From: an uncultured Sphingomonadaceae bacterium
GTDB taxonomy: Bacteria; Pseudomonadota; Alphaproteobacteria; Sphingomonadales; Sphingomonadaceae
DNA: 13,056 nt
Direction: 5' to 3'
NCBI GenBank assembly: GCA_938016505.1
Contig: CALLWN010000330.1
Location: 1 to 13,056 of the forward strand
Shown here in pieces: positions 1-7,728 of this stretch; within the stretch, counting starts at the first letter, position 1, and every line of letters begins with the position of its first letter. Made by a program: the position numbers and the translations under genes. The notes below the pieces were generated by a model. The model was not told where the DNA came from. It did not search any database and saw only the letters and a list, made by a program, of their open reading frames with translations.

Positions 1-2034
1 GGCGATCTGCATCACCTGTTCCTGGTAGACGATGATCCCGTAGGTGGGCTTCAGGATCGACTCGAGCGCCGGGTGCAGCCAGTCGACCGGCTCCCGGCCC
101 CACTTGCGCGCGGCAAAGCTTGGGATGTTGTCCATCGGGCCTGGCCGGAACAGGGCGCCAAGCGCGATGATGTCCTCGAACACGGTCGGGCGGACGAGCG
201 CGAGCGCCCGGCGCATGCCCGGGCTTTCGAACTGGAACACGCCGACCGTGTTGCCTCGGGTGAGAAGCTTGTAGACATCAGGGTCGTCGAGCGGCAGCCG
301 GGCGATGTCGACATGGACTCCCCGGCTGGCGAGAAGCTTCACTGCGCGGTCGATGACCGAGAGCGTCCTGAGGCCGAGAAAGTCGAACTTGACGAGGCCG
401 GCCGCCTCGGCGCTCTTGAGGTCGAACTGGGTGACCGGCAGGTCGGAGCGCGGATCGCGCTGGAGCGGCACAAGCTCGGCGAGCGGGCGGTCGCCGATGA
501 CAACGCCGGCGGCATGGGTCGAGGTGTGGCGTGGCCGGCCCTCGAGGCGGCGCGCAATCGACACCAGCTGCGCCACCCGCGGGTCTGCGTCCATCGCGGC
601 CTGAAGTTCCGGCACCTCGCGCAACGTCCGCTCGAGGTCCCACGGGTCGGCGGGCTCATGGGGAATGAACTTGGCGATCCGATCGACCTCGCCGTAGGAC
701 ATCTGCAGCACCCTGCCGACATCCTTCACGACCGCGCGCGCCTTGAGCGTTCCGAAGGTGACGATCTGGGCGACGCGGTCGGCGCCATATTTCTGCTGGA
801 CGTAGCGGATCACCTCGTCGCGCCGGGTTTCGCAGAAATCGATGTCGAAGTCGGGCATCGACCGCCGCTCCGGGTTGAGAAACCGTTCGAACAGGAGATC
901 GAACGGCAGCGGGTCGAGGTCAGTGATTGCAAGCGCCCAGGCGACGAGCGAGCCTGCACCCGACCCCCGGCCAGGCCCCACCGGGATCCCCTCGCGCTTC
1001 GCCCAGCGGATGAAGTCGGCAACGATCAGGAAATAGCCCGAGAAGCCCATCGCGTGGATGATCGAGAGCTCGTGGGCGAGGCGCGCGGCATAGGCTTCGC
1101 GGTCGACCGGGTCGGTCATCGCCGCGAGCCGCTTCTCGAGCCCTTCTCCGGCGAGCCGGGCAAGTTCGGCCCGCTCGGCGTCAGCGTCGGCCACCAGCTT
1201 CGGCAGCACGGGCTCGCGCCCGCCGAGCGCGAAGGCTGCCCGCCGGGCGAACAGGAGCGTGTTCTCAACCGCCTCGGGCAGGTCGGCGAACCGTTCGGCG
1301 AAGGCCGCAGGGCCGATCAGATGCTGCTCCGGGTTCGAACGCTCCCGGTCTTCGGTCTCGAGATAGGCCCCCTGGCGGATGCACAGCATCACGTCGTGCG
1401 CGGCATGGTCGCCAGGTTCGAGGAAACGCGCCACGGCGGTGCCCACGATCGGCAGGCCGCGGGCATGGGCCCATTCCAGCAGGGCATCCTCGGCCTGCAG
1501 TTCCAGGGGCTCGCCGGCGCGCGAAATCTCGACGAACAGCCGGTCGCCGAACAGCCGCAGCAGCCGGTCCCCGAGAGCGGCGAAGTCCTGGCCGTGGCCG
1601 GCACGGCGGACCAGCGGGCCATCGGCGCCACCTGTCAGTGCAAGGAGACCGGCGGACCTGCCCTCCAGCTGGCCAAGCAGCAAGCCGCCAGCTTCCCCGC
1701 AGTCCAGATTGGCGGCGCTGACAAGGGCGAGAAGGTTGGCATAGCCCTCGGCATCCTTCGCGAACAGCGGCAGCCAGCCGGGCGCTGGTGCGGAGCCGGC
1801 GGGGCCCGACCGCGCCGGCCCGTCGGTCAACACAGGCAGGAGTGCCCCCACCAGCGGCTGCACGCCCGCGTCGAGGCAGGCTTTCGAGAAGGTCATCGCC
1901 GCGTGCAGATTGCCCCGGTCGGCAAGGCCGAGGGCGGGAAACCCGTGGGCAACCGCTGCCCTGACGAGCGGCTTCACCTCGATCGTCGATTCGAGGATCG
2001 AGAAGCAGGACTGGACCCTGAGCGGCACATGCAT
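1..2034 (-). CDS. dnaE: DNA polymerase III alpha subunit, 5' part (cut by window edge)
   Basis: This is the catalytic subunit of the replicative DNA polymerase III holoenzyme. 678 codons are visible of a family length near 1,150, and the C-terminal part lies beyond position 1. I read the frame directly from the minus strand. It starts with a PHP domain (about residues 1-270). The C-family polymerase core follows, with PDFDIDF carrying Asp397 and Asp399, and VKFDFLGL carrying Asp551. These match the three catalytic aspartates of E. coli DnaE (401, 403, 555). RHTSTHAAGVVI, GVFQFES and YGIIVYQEQVMQIA are also family hallmarks. The ATG at 2034 is preferred because LRVQS follows at once; an in-frame TTG lies at 2040. 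An AGGAG at 2065-2069 is too far upstream to serve either start. The gene lies 68 bp after lolD and may be cotranscribed with it. ImuC/DnaE2 is unlikely, as the N-terminus differs and no imuA or imuB is nearby. Confidence 0.96.
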   Translation of the reverse strand, partial: MHVPLRVQSCFSILESTIEVKPLVRAAVAHGFPALGLADRGNLHAAMTFSKACLDAGVQPLVGALLPVLTDGPARSGPAGSAPAPGWLPLFAKDAEGYANLLALVSAANLDCGEAGGLLLGQLEGRSAGLLALTGGADGPLVRRAGHGQDFAALGDRLLRLFGDRLFVEISRAGEPLELQAEDALLEWAHARGLPIVGTAVARFLEPGDHAAHDVMLCIRQGAYLETEDRERSNPEQHLIGPAAFAERFADLPEAVENTLLFARRAAFALGGREPVLPKLVADADAERAELARLAGEGLEKRLAAMTDPVDREAYAARLAHELSIIHAMGFSGYFLIVADFIRWAKREGIPVGPGRGSGAGSLVAWALAITDLDPLPFDLLFERFLNPERRSMPDFDIDFCETRRDEVIRYVQQKYGADRVAQIVTFGTLKARAVVKDVGRVLQMSYGEVDRIAKFIPHEPADPWDLERTLREVPELQAAMDADPRVAQLVSIARRLEGRPRHTSTHAAGVVIGDRPLAELVPLQRDPRSDLPVTQFDLKSAEAAGLVKFDFLGLRTLSVIDRAVKLLASRGVHVDIARLPLDDPDVYKLLTRGNTVGVFQFESPGMRRALALVRPTVFEDIIALGALFRPGPMDNIPSFAARKWGREPVDWLHPALESILKPTYGIIVYQEQVMQIA

Positions 2035-2102
2035 GGGCAAAGCATCTTGCGCGCTGCGCCCGCTCTCCTCAAGCGCGCCGCCCGACAAAGCTGTGGATGA
2101 TC

Positions 2103-2789
2103 TCAGGCCGGCACCACCCGGCCATGGTCGAGCCTCAGCGTGCGGTCCATCCTGGCCGCCAGCGCGCGGTTGTGGGTGGCAACCAGCGCTGCCGCGCCGT
2201 GGCCCCGGACCATGTCGAGAAAGGCAGCGAGCACCCTGTCGGCGGTATCCTCGTCGAGGTTGCCGGTTGGCTCGTCGGCCAGCACGAGCGCCGGCCGGTT
2301 GGCGAGTGCGCGCGCAACTGCGACCCGCTGCTGCTCGCCGCCGGAAAGCTGGCTCGGCCTGTGGCCAAGGCGGGCCCCGAGGCCGAGCGCGACCAGGAGC
2401 TGCCGGGCGCGGGCTGCCGCTTCGGCACGCCTCGCCCCGGCCACGAGCTGGGGCAGCATCACATTCTCTTCGGCCGAGAAATCGGGAAGCAGGTGGTGAA
2501 ACTGGTAGACGAACCCCAGACGGTCCCGCCGCAGCGCCGTGCGCGCCCTGTCATCGAGGCTGTCGGCGACCTCGCCGTCGATCATCATGTGGCCGCTCCA
2601 GCCGCCCTCGAGCAGGCCGGCTGCCTGCAGGAGCGTCGACTTCCCCGATCCCGATGGTCCGAGCAGCGCCACGATCTCGCCGCGCGCGATCGCGAGATCG
2701 ACCCCTTTGAGCACCTCGATCGTCTCGGGGCCCTGGACAAAGCTGCGCCTGAGATTGCGGATGTCGAGCGCCAGCCTTGCCTCATTCAT
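2103..2789 (-). CDS. lolD: Lipoprotein-releasing system ATP-binding protein LolD
   Basis: This is the cytoplasmic ATPase of the Lol ABC transporter, which extracts outer-membrane lipoproteins from the inner membrane and hands them to LolA. At 228 aa it has the usual family length. Visible motifs are Walker [10 protein letters not shown] (residues 44-52), a Q-loop within [10 protein letters not shown] (Gln96) that is characteristic of LolD, signature LSGGEQQR (148-155), Walker B LVLADEP (168-174) and the H-switch ATHN (His206). The reading frame stays open further upstream, but that stretch lies inside the permease gene and looks unlike LolD, so I chose the ATG at 2789. That start overlaps the upstream permease by 8 bp (ATGAATGA). 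No Shine-Dalgarno is evident, so translational coupling is likely. MacB-type or FtsE ATPases are alternatives but fit less well, given the permease next door. Confidence 0.95.
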   Translation of the reverse strand: MNEARLALDIRNLRRSFVQGPETIEVLKGVDLAIARGEIVALLGPSGSGKSTLLQAAGLLEGGWSGHMMIDGEVADSLDDRARTALRRDRLGFVYQFHHLLPDFSAEENVMLPQLVAGARRAEAAARARQLLVALGLGARLGHRPSQLSGGEQQRVAVARALANRPALVLADEPTGNLDEDTADRVLAAFLDMVRGHGAAALVATHNRALAARMDRTLRLDHGRVVPA

Positions 2790-4029
2790 AGCGCAGCACC
2801 GTGACCGGATCGGTCGAGGCGGCCCGCCACGCCGGATAAAGCGTCGCAAGGAACGAAAGGCCAAGCGCCAGCGCAACGATGCCAACCACTTCGGCAGGGT
2901 CGGTCCGGCTCGGAAGTTCGGTCAGGTAGCGGATCGACGGATCCCAGAGTTCGATCCCCGTCAGCCGTGCTGCACCGACCACGATCTCCTGGCGGAAATG
3001 AAGGATGAGAAAGCCGAGCGCCAGGCCAAGCAGGACGCCGAGCCCGCCGATCAGCGTGCCGACGCTCATGAAGATGCGCATCATGGCCGCACGCGAGGCG
3101 CCCATGGTGCGCAGGATCGCGATGTCGCGGGTCTTGGCCCTGACCAGCATGATCAGCGAGGACAGGATGTTGAAGACGGCCACCAGGATGATGATCGAAA
3201 GCACCCAGAACATGACGGTTCGCTCGACCACGAGCGCCTCAAACAGCGCCGCGTTCATCTGCCGCCAGTCGAGGACCCGGCCGACCGGTGCGACCTCTGC
3301 TGCGAGCGGCGCGAGGATTTGCCCGACCTCGTCCGGGTTGCGCGTCGTCACCTCCACCAGCCCGACGGCGTCGCCGAGGCGAAGCAGGGTCTGGGCCTGT
3401 GGGATCGGCATGAGGACGAACGCCCGATCAAAATCGAACAGCCCGATCTCGAACAGCGCCACCACCTCGTAGGCGACGATCCGCGGCACCGTGCCGAACG
3501 GCGTGACCTGCCCGTCGGGCGAGATCAGCGAAATGGTGTCACCTACCCGGACGCCGAGATTCTCGGCGAGGCGCACACCGAGCGCGACCCTCGGCTCGCG
3601 GTCATCGATCCGATCGAGCGCGCCGGCGACGACAATGCCCGCAATGACCGGGTTGGCGCGGATGTCCTCGATCCGCATGCCGCGCACCAGCGCCCCCTCG
3701 ACCCGCGACCTTGCGGTGGCCATGAGCGGCTGCTCGATGAGCGGCGTGGCCGAAACGACGCCCGGGGTTGCCCGCGCCCGGTACAGCACCTGCTCCCAGC
3801 CCTCGAGCCGCCCGCCATAGCCCTGGACGACGGCATGGCCGTTCAGCCCCTGCATCCGGTCGAACATCTCGGCCCGGAACCCGTTCATCACGCTCATGAC
3901 GGCGATGAGCGCGGCCACGCCGATCGCGACTGCAACGAGCGAGATCGCAGCGACGAGGAAGATGAAGCGCTCGCCCCTGCCGGGCAGCAGATAGCGGCCG
4001 GCGATGAACCACTCGGTGGAGGAGATCAT
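2782..4029 (-). CDS. lolC: Lipoprotein-releasing ABC transporter permease (LolC/LolE family)
   Basis: This is the inner-membrane permease of the Lol lipoprotein exporter, 415 aa. The layout is that of LolC/LolE. There is one N-terminal membrane helix (about 21-47), a large periplasmic domain (about 48-270), then three C-terminal helices (about 272-296, 319-343 and 380-400). [12 protein letters not shown] (301-312), just after the second helix, is the conserved cytoplasmic coupling segment of this family. It starts 22 bp after the proS stop and overlaps lolD by 8 bp, so proS, the permease, lolD and possibly dnaE look like one transcription unit. Only one permease gene is present here, whereas E. 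coli has lolC and lolE flanking lolD. It may therefore act as a homodimer (sometimes called LolF). The symbol lolC is a convention, and lolE would be equally defensible. Confidence 0.92.
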   Translation of the reverse strand: MISSTEWFIAGRYLLPGRGERFIFLVAAISLVAVAIGVAALIAVMSVMNGFRAEMFDRMQGLNGHAVVQGYGGRLEGWEQVLYRARATPGVVSATPLIEQPLMATARSRVEGALVRGMRIEDIRANPVIAGIVVAGALDRIDDREPRVALGVRLAENLGVRVGDTISLISPDGQVTPFGTVPRIVAYEVVALFEIGLFDFDRAFVLMPIPQAQTLLRLGDAVGLVEVTTRNPDEVGQILAPLAAEVAPVGRVLDWRQMNAALFEALVVERTVMFWVLSIIILVAVFNILSSLIMLVRAKTRDIAILRTMGASRAAMMRIFMSVGTLIGGLGVLLGLALGFLILHFRQEIVVGAARLTGIELWDPSIRYLTELPSRTDPAEVVGIVALALGLSFLATLYPAWRAASTDPVTVLRYE

Positions 4030-4051
4030 GCCCGGGCCGGGATGCAGGCGC

Positions 4052-5356
4052 TCACCCGGTGATCCGCGCCAACGCGGATTCGGGCGAAAGCTCCGCCTTC
4101 TCGCCGGTCGCCCGGCGCTTCAGCTCGACCGTGCCCGAAGCGAGCCCTTTCGGCCCGACGGTCAACACCCAGGGCAGGCCGATCAGGTCCATCGTTGCGA
4201 ACTTCTCGCCTGGCCGGGCATCGCGATCATCGTGCAGAACGCTCCGGCCGAGATGGGCCAGCCGCTCCTCGAGCGCCGCACAGGCCGACGCGACGGCGGG
4301 GTCGTCGGGCCGAAGGCTGACGAGCCCAACATCGAAGGGCGCAACGCTGTCGGGCCAGATGATCCCGGCATGGTCGTGGCTAGCCTCGATGATGGCGCCG
4401 GCAAGGCGGGATACGCCGATGCCATAGCTCCCGCACAGCGGAGTCACCATCGTGCCATCCTTCGCCTGCACCTGCATGGCCATCGCAGCCGTGTACTTGG
4501 TGCCGAAGAAGAAGATATGCCCCACCTCGATGCCGCGGCGACGGGCCAGCCGCTCGGCCGGCACCGGGCAGTCAGCCACCCTCGCATGTTCCTCGGCTTC
4601 CATCGCGTAGAGGCCGCGCAGCCTTGACGGGGCCTCGGGGTCGGCGAGATCGACCTCGTCGAGCGCCGAGTCGAAGAAGATCTCGCTCTCCCCGGTGTCG
4701 GCAAGGATGTGAAACTCGTGGGAGAGATCGCCGCCGATGGGACCCGTTGGCGCCTTCACTGGCACCGCGCGCAGGCCGAGCGCCGCGAACGTCCTCAGAT
4801 AGGCAGTGAACATGGCATCATAGCTTGCCCTGCCCCCTTCCATGTCCATGTCGAAGCTGTAGGCATCCTTCATGAGGAACTCGCGGCCGCGCATCACGCC
4901 GAACCTTGGACGAACCTCGTCACGGAACTTCCACTGGATGTGGTAGAGGGTGCGCGGCAGGTCGCGATAGCTCCTGACGCTGTCGCGGAAGATGGCAGTC
5001 ACCATTTCCTCGTTGGTCGGGCCATAGAGCATCTCGCGGCCGTGCCGGTCGGCAATGCGCAGCATCTCGGGGCCATAGGCATCGTAGCGGCCCGATTCGC
5101 GCCAGAGATCCGCCGGCTGGATGGTCGGCATCAGCATCTCGATCGCGCCTGCCCGGTTTTGCTCGGCGCGCACGATGGCCGCGATCCTGTCGAGCACCCT
5201 CTGACCCAGCGGCAGCCAGGCGTAGATGCCCGCAGCGGTCTGGCGGATGAGCCCGGCGCGGAGCATGAGCTGGTGCGAGACGATTTCGGCGCCGGCCGGG
5301 GTCTCCTTCAGAACGGGCAGGAAATAGCGGGACATGCGCTGGCGGGTGGGGAGCAT
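4052..5356 (-). CDS. proS: Proline--tRNA ligase, short form without editing insertion
   Basis: This class II aminoacyl-tRNA synthetase charges tRNA-Pro in the cytoplasm. It has 434 aa. The N-terminus [13 protein letters not shown] and the segment [13 protein letters not shown] are typical of alphaproteobacterial ProRS. Motif 2 is visible at [22 protein letters not shown] (starting at residue 139) and motif 3 at GSYGIGVSR (309-317). The anticodon-binding domain covers roughly 340-434. Only about 90 residues separate motif 2 from motif 3 beyond the catalytic core, so the roughly 180-residue INS editing domain of E. coli-type enzymes is missing. The frame is open up to 5623, into pyrG, but that extension has no family features. 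The ATG at 5356 has GAGG just upstream, while the inner ATG at 5335 (MSRYF) has no Shine-Dalgarno. The gap before it (5357-5588) probably holds the promoter, though I see no strong -35/-10 pair. Confidence 0.95.
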   Translation of the reverse strand: MLPTRQRMSRYFLPVLKETPAGAEIVSHQLMLRAGLIRQTAAGIYAWLPLGQRVLDRIAAIVRAEQNRAGAIEMLMPTIQPADLWRESGRYDAYGPEMLRIADRHGREMLYGPTNEEMVTAIFRDSVRSYRDLPRTLYHIQWKFRDEVRPRFGVMRGREFLMKDAYSFDMDMEGGRASYDAMFTAYLRTFAALGLRAVPVKAPTGPIGGDLSHEFHILADTGESEIFFDSALDEVDLADPEAPSRLRGLYAMEAEEHARVADCPVPAERLARRRGIEVGHIFFFGTKYTAAMAMQVQAKDGTMVTPLCGSYGIGVSRLAGAIIEASHDHAGIIWPDSVAPFDVGLVSLRPDDPAVASACAALEERLAHLGRSVLHDDRDARPGEKFATMDLIGLPWVLTVGPKGLASGTVELKRRATGEKAELSPESALARITG

Positions 5357-5360
5357 CGGA

Positions 5361-5364
5361 CCTC
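5361..5364 (-). promoter_or_regulatory. Shine-Dalgarno of proS
   Basis: GAGG on the minus strand lies 4 nt before the ATG at 5356. It favours that start over the ATG seven codons downstream (5335), which has no purine-rich element before it. The spacer is a little short. Confidence 0.45.
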
Positions 5365-5544
5365 GGCCTGTCGGGGGTGGCTGCCGGGTAGCGAAGCTGT
5401 GGCCCACTCGCAACAGCCCGTCGGCAATGCGGGGCAGCCCCGTGGCGCTTTCATGACAGCAGCGGTCGACACGCGTAATGGCGGTTCTGGAGACAGTCCG
5501 GCGGGCGAGAGCACAAGGCCGGGGTTCAGGGATCCATCGGGGAC

Positions 5545-5578
5545 GGAGCGGCGCCGGGCATGAGCTCGGCGCCGCTTC
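5545..5578 (-). terminator. GC-rich hairpin just after pyrG
   Basis: Beginning 11 nt past the pyrG stop is a perfect 9-bp inverted repeat, AGCGGCGCC (5547-5555) with GGCGCCGCT (5568-5576). It can be extended by a few pairs on both sides and leaves a loop of about 6 nt. No U-tract follows on the pyrG transcript strand, so it is not a classical intrinsic terminator. It may still halt polymerase, or protect the mRNA 3' end after Rho-dependent termination. Its position suggests that the secG-pyrG transcript ends here. Confidence 0.5.
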
Positions 5579-5588
5579 CGTGTCCGGG

Positions 5589-7223
5589 TCAGACCAGCCG
5601 GCTCTGCTTGACAGCCGCTGCAATGAAGCTCGCGAACAGCGGATGGGGTTCGAAAGGCTTGGACTTCAGCTCGGGATGGAACTGGACGCCCACGAACCAG
5701 GGATGGTCAGGCCGCTCGACGATCTCTGGAAGGCGCCCGTCAGGGGACATGCCCGTGAAGGCGAGGCCCTGCGCCTCGAGCCGCTCGCGATAGGCCGTGT
5801 TCACCTCATAGCGGTGGCGGTGTCGCTCCGAGATCTCGGTCTGGCCATAGATTGCCGCGGCATGACTGGTGCGGGCAAGGACTGCAGGATAGGCCCCAAG
5901 CCGCATTGTTCCACCGAGATCGCCGTCCTTCGTGCGGTGCTGCAGCCCCTCAGGCGACATCCACTCGTGGATCATCCCCACGACCGGCTCTGCCGTGGGG
6001 CCGAACTCGGTCGATGAGGCCTCCGCAATCCCCGCGAGATTCCGGGCCGCCTCGACGCACGCCATCTGCATGCCGAAGCAGATGCCGAAATATGGCACGC
6101 GTCGCTCGCGCGCGAAGCGGATCGCCGCGATCTTGCCCTCTGCCCCACGCTCGCCGAACGCGCCTGGCACGAGGATGGCATGCAACGGTTCGAGCCTCGG
6201 CGCGACTTCGCTCGCGTCGCCCTCGAAGATCTCGGCGTCGATCCAGCGGATGTCGACCTTGACCCGGTTGGCAATCCCGCCGTGGATCAGCGCCTCGTTG
6301 AGCGACTTGTAGGCGTCGGGCAGGCCCACATATTTGCCCACGACCCCGACGGTCACCGTGCCTTCCGGGTTGCTCAGACGATCGACGATATCACGCCAGC
6401 GTGAAAGATCGGGTTCGCGCCCGGGCGGAAGGCCGAAGGCGTGGATCACCTGCGCGTCGAGCCCCTCGGCATGGTACTGGAGCGGCACGGCATAGATGGA
6501 CTGCGCGTCGAGCGCCGGGATCACGGCTTCCTTCGGCACGTTGCAGAACAGCGCGATCTTGCGCCGCTCGCTCTCGGGCAGCGGATGCTCGCAGCGGCAC
6601 ACCAGCACATCGGGCTGCACGCCGAGCGAGGCAAGCTCGCGCACCGAATGCTGGGTCGGCTTGGTCTTGAGCTCGCCGGCTGCCGCGATGAAGGGCACGA
6701 GGGTCACATGGATCGAGACGCTCATGCCCCGGCCGAGCTCGTTCCTGAGCTGGCGGACCGCCTCGATGAAGGGCAGCGATTCGATGTCTCCGACCGTGCC
6801 GCCAATCTCGCACAGCACGAAGTCGATGTCCTCGAGGTCATCGGTCGCGAACGCCTTGATCGCATCGGTCACGTGCGGGATGACCTGAACGGTCGCGCCG
6901 AGATAGTCGCCCCGCCGCTCACGGCTGATGATGGTCTGGTAGATCCGGCCCGCAGTCACATTGTCCGACCGGCGCGAAGCGACTCCGGTAAAGCGCTCAT
7001 AATGGCCGAGATCGAGATCGGTCTCAGCACCGTCGTCGGTCACATAGACCTCGCCATGCTGGTAGGGGCTCATCGTGCCCGGATCGACATTGAGGTAGGG
7101 GTCGAACTTCCTGATCCGCACGCGATAGCCGCGGGCCTGCAGGAGCGCGCCAAGCGCTGCCGCCATCAGGCCCTTGCCGAGCGAGGACACCACGCCGCCG
7201 GTGATGAAGATGAACCGCGCCAT
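5589..7223 (-). CDS. pyrG: CTP synthase
   Basis: This enzyme makes CTP from UTP, ATP and glutamine, the last step of pyrimidine nucleotide synthesis, in the cytoplasm. At 544 aa it is full length. The N-terminal synthetase domain opens with [18 protein letters not shown] (P-loop, residues 9-18) followed by [13 protein letters not shown] (41-53). [12 protein letters not shown] (138-149) carries the conserved acidic and Gly residues of the metal and nucleotide site. The C-terminal class I glutamine amidotransferase domain (about 290-544) has the triad Cys382 in FGICFGMQ, and His516 and Glu518 in VQFHPEL. One oddity is PGAFGERG (353-360), where the family usually has PGGFG. Ala355 aligns by counting with E. 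coli Gly352, beside the glutamine site. The gene lies 73 bp after secG and probably shares its transcript. Confidence 0.98.
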   Translation of the reverse strand: MARFIFITGGVVSSLGKGLMAAALGALLQARGYRVRIRKFDPYLNVDPGTMSPYQHGEVYVTDDGAETDLDLGHYERFTGVASRRSDNVTAGRIYQTIISRERRGDYLGATVQVIPHVTDAIKAFATDDLEDIDFVLCEIGGTVGDIESLPFIEAVRQLRNELGRGMSVSIHVTLVPFIAAAGELKTKPTQHSVRELASLGVQPDVLVCRCEHPLPESERRKIALFCNVPKEAVIPALDAQSIYAVPLQYHAEGLDAQVIHAFGLPPGREPDLSRWRDIVDRLSNPEGTVTVGVVGKYVGLPDAYKSLNEALIHGGIANRVKVDIRWIDAEIFEGDASEVAPRLEPLHAILVPGAFGERGAEGKIAAIRFARERRVPYFGICFGMQMACVEAARNLAGIAEASSTEFGPTAEPVVGMIHEWMSPEGLQHRTKDGDLGGTMRLGAYPAVLARTSHAAAIYGQTEISERHRHRYEVNTAYRERLEAQGLAFTGMSPDGRLPEIVERPDHPWFVGVQFHPELKSKPFEPHPLFASFIAAAVKQSRLV

Positions 7224-7248
7224 GGGAGCAGAGCCCTAGCCGAGGCCC

Positions 7249-7284
7249 CCGGGCCTGTCACCCGGAGGCGCCGCGGGGGGCGCC
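7249..7284 (-). other. Two small hairpins in the secG-pyrG spacer
   Basis: The 73-nt spacer between secG and pyrG can form two stems. One pairs GGCGCC (7267-7272) with GGCGCC (7279-7284) around a 6-nt loop. The other pairs CCGGG (7249-7253) with CCCGG (7261-7265) around a 7-nt loop. There is no U-run. Such short GC stems arise easily in GC-rich DNA, so a role in mRNA processing or in setting the level of pyrG is only a possibility. Confidence 0.25.
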
Positions 7285-7296
7285 ACTTGTCCACAG

Positions 7297-7632
7297 CTAC
7301 TTCTGGATCGGCGGAAGATCGGGCGGCAGGGCGGGAGCGGCAGGCGCGGCCGGAGCCCCGCCAGCCGCAGGCCGGGCGAGGCTGGTGTCGATCGGCTTGT
7401 CGGCCCGGGTGGCGCCTGCGAGGATCGCGAGACCGAGTGATGCCACGATGAACAGGGTGGCAAGGATCGCCGTCGTCCGGGTGAGAAGGTCGGCGGCGCC
7501 ACGTGCCGAGACCAGGCCGCCGGCCGAACCGCCGCCAGTCAGGCCGCCACCTTCGGAGCGCTGCATCAGGATGACCCCGACCAGCGCCAGTGCGAGAAGC
7601 GCCTGCACCACGAGAAGGAAGGTCATCAACAT
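7297..7632 (-). CDS. secG: Preprotein translocase subunit SecG
   Basis: This small inner-membrane partner of SecY and SecE stimulates SecA-driven protein export. The protein is 111 aa from the ATG at 7632, or 109 aa from the ATG at 7626; neither start has a clear Shine-Dalgarno. Two membrane helices (about 4-23 and 54-73) flank the conserved glycine-rich loop MQRSEGGGLTGGG (23-35), which continues to ARGAADLLTRTTA (43-55). That loop is diagnostic of SecG. The tail after residue 77 is rich in Pro and Ala (GGAPAAPAAPALPPDLPP), a common low-complexity ending in alphaproteobacterial SecG. The frame is open upstream to 7716, but the extension is not SecG-like and overlaps the predicted promoter. 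It probably shares a transcript with pyrG. Confidence 0.93.
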   Translation of the reverse strand: MLMTFLLVVQALLALALVGVILMQRSEGGGLTGGGSAGGLVSARGAADLLTRTTAILATLFIVASLGLAILAGATRADKPIDTSLARPAAGGAPAAPAAPALPPDLPPIQK

Positions 7633-7682
7633 GAGAGGGTTCGCCTGTCTGTCGCCGTGTCGAGCCGGCCGTATCCGGGCAC

Positions 7683-7711
7683 CAGATACGATCGCGACCG
7701 GCGCGAGGCAA
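7683..7711 (-). promoter_or_regulatory. Candidate sigma-70-type promoter for secG-pyrG
   Basis: On the minus strand, TTGCCT (7706-7711) and TATCTG (7683-7688) are separated by 17 nt. This is a good spacing for a housekeeping promoter, and each hexamer resembles the -35 and -10 consensus. It lies in the 96-bp gap between the trpE stop and secG, and would give a leader of about 45 nt before the ATG at 7632. Prediction by eye only. Confidence 0.42.
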
Positions 7712-7728
7712 GCCAAAGAGGGGTTCCG

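Noticed and set aside
73..2100. Open frame of 675 codons on the plus strand
   Set aside because: It is antisense to dnaE, whose minus-strand translation shows all catalytic motifs. Long open antisense frames are expected opposite GC-rich genes with strong third-position bias. The product is full of Arg, Glu and Gly and resembles no family.
2092..2100. DnaA-box-like nonamer TCATCCACA (minus strand) in the dnaE leader, with a second, TTGTCCACA, at 7287-7295
   Set aside because: Each has one mismatch to TTWTNCACA and they are isolated. Single near-matches are expected by chance in 13 kb, and there is no AT-rich region or cluster to suggest an origin.
2539..4062. Open frame of 507 codons on the plus strand
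   Set aside because: It is antisense to the lol permease and part of lolD, with low-complexity His/Asp/Arg-rich composition and no domain. The minus-strand proteins are clearly real.
5430..5442. Palindrome CGGGGCAGCCCCG upstream of proS
   Set aside because: The arms are separated by a single base, so it makes a poor hairpin. Short GC palindromes are frequent in this base composition, and no partner site is seen.
5357..5623. N-terminal extension of proS
   Set aside because: The 89 extra residues have no ProRS similarity, contain clustered Arg, Pro and Cys, and run into the pyrG coding end. The hairpin after pyrG also lies here.
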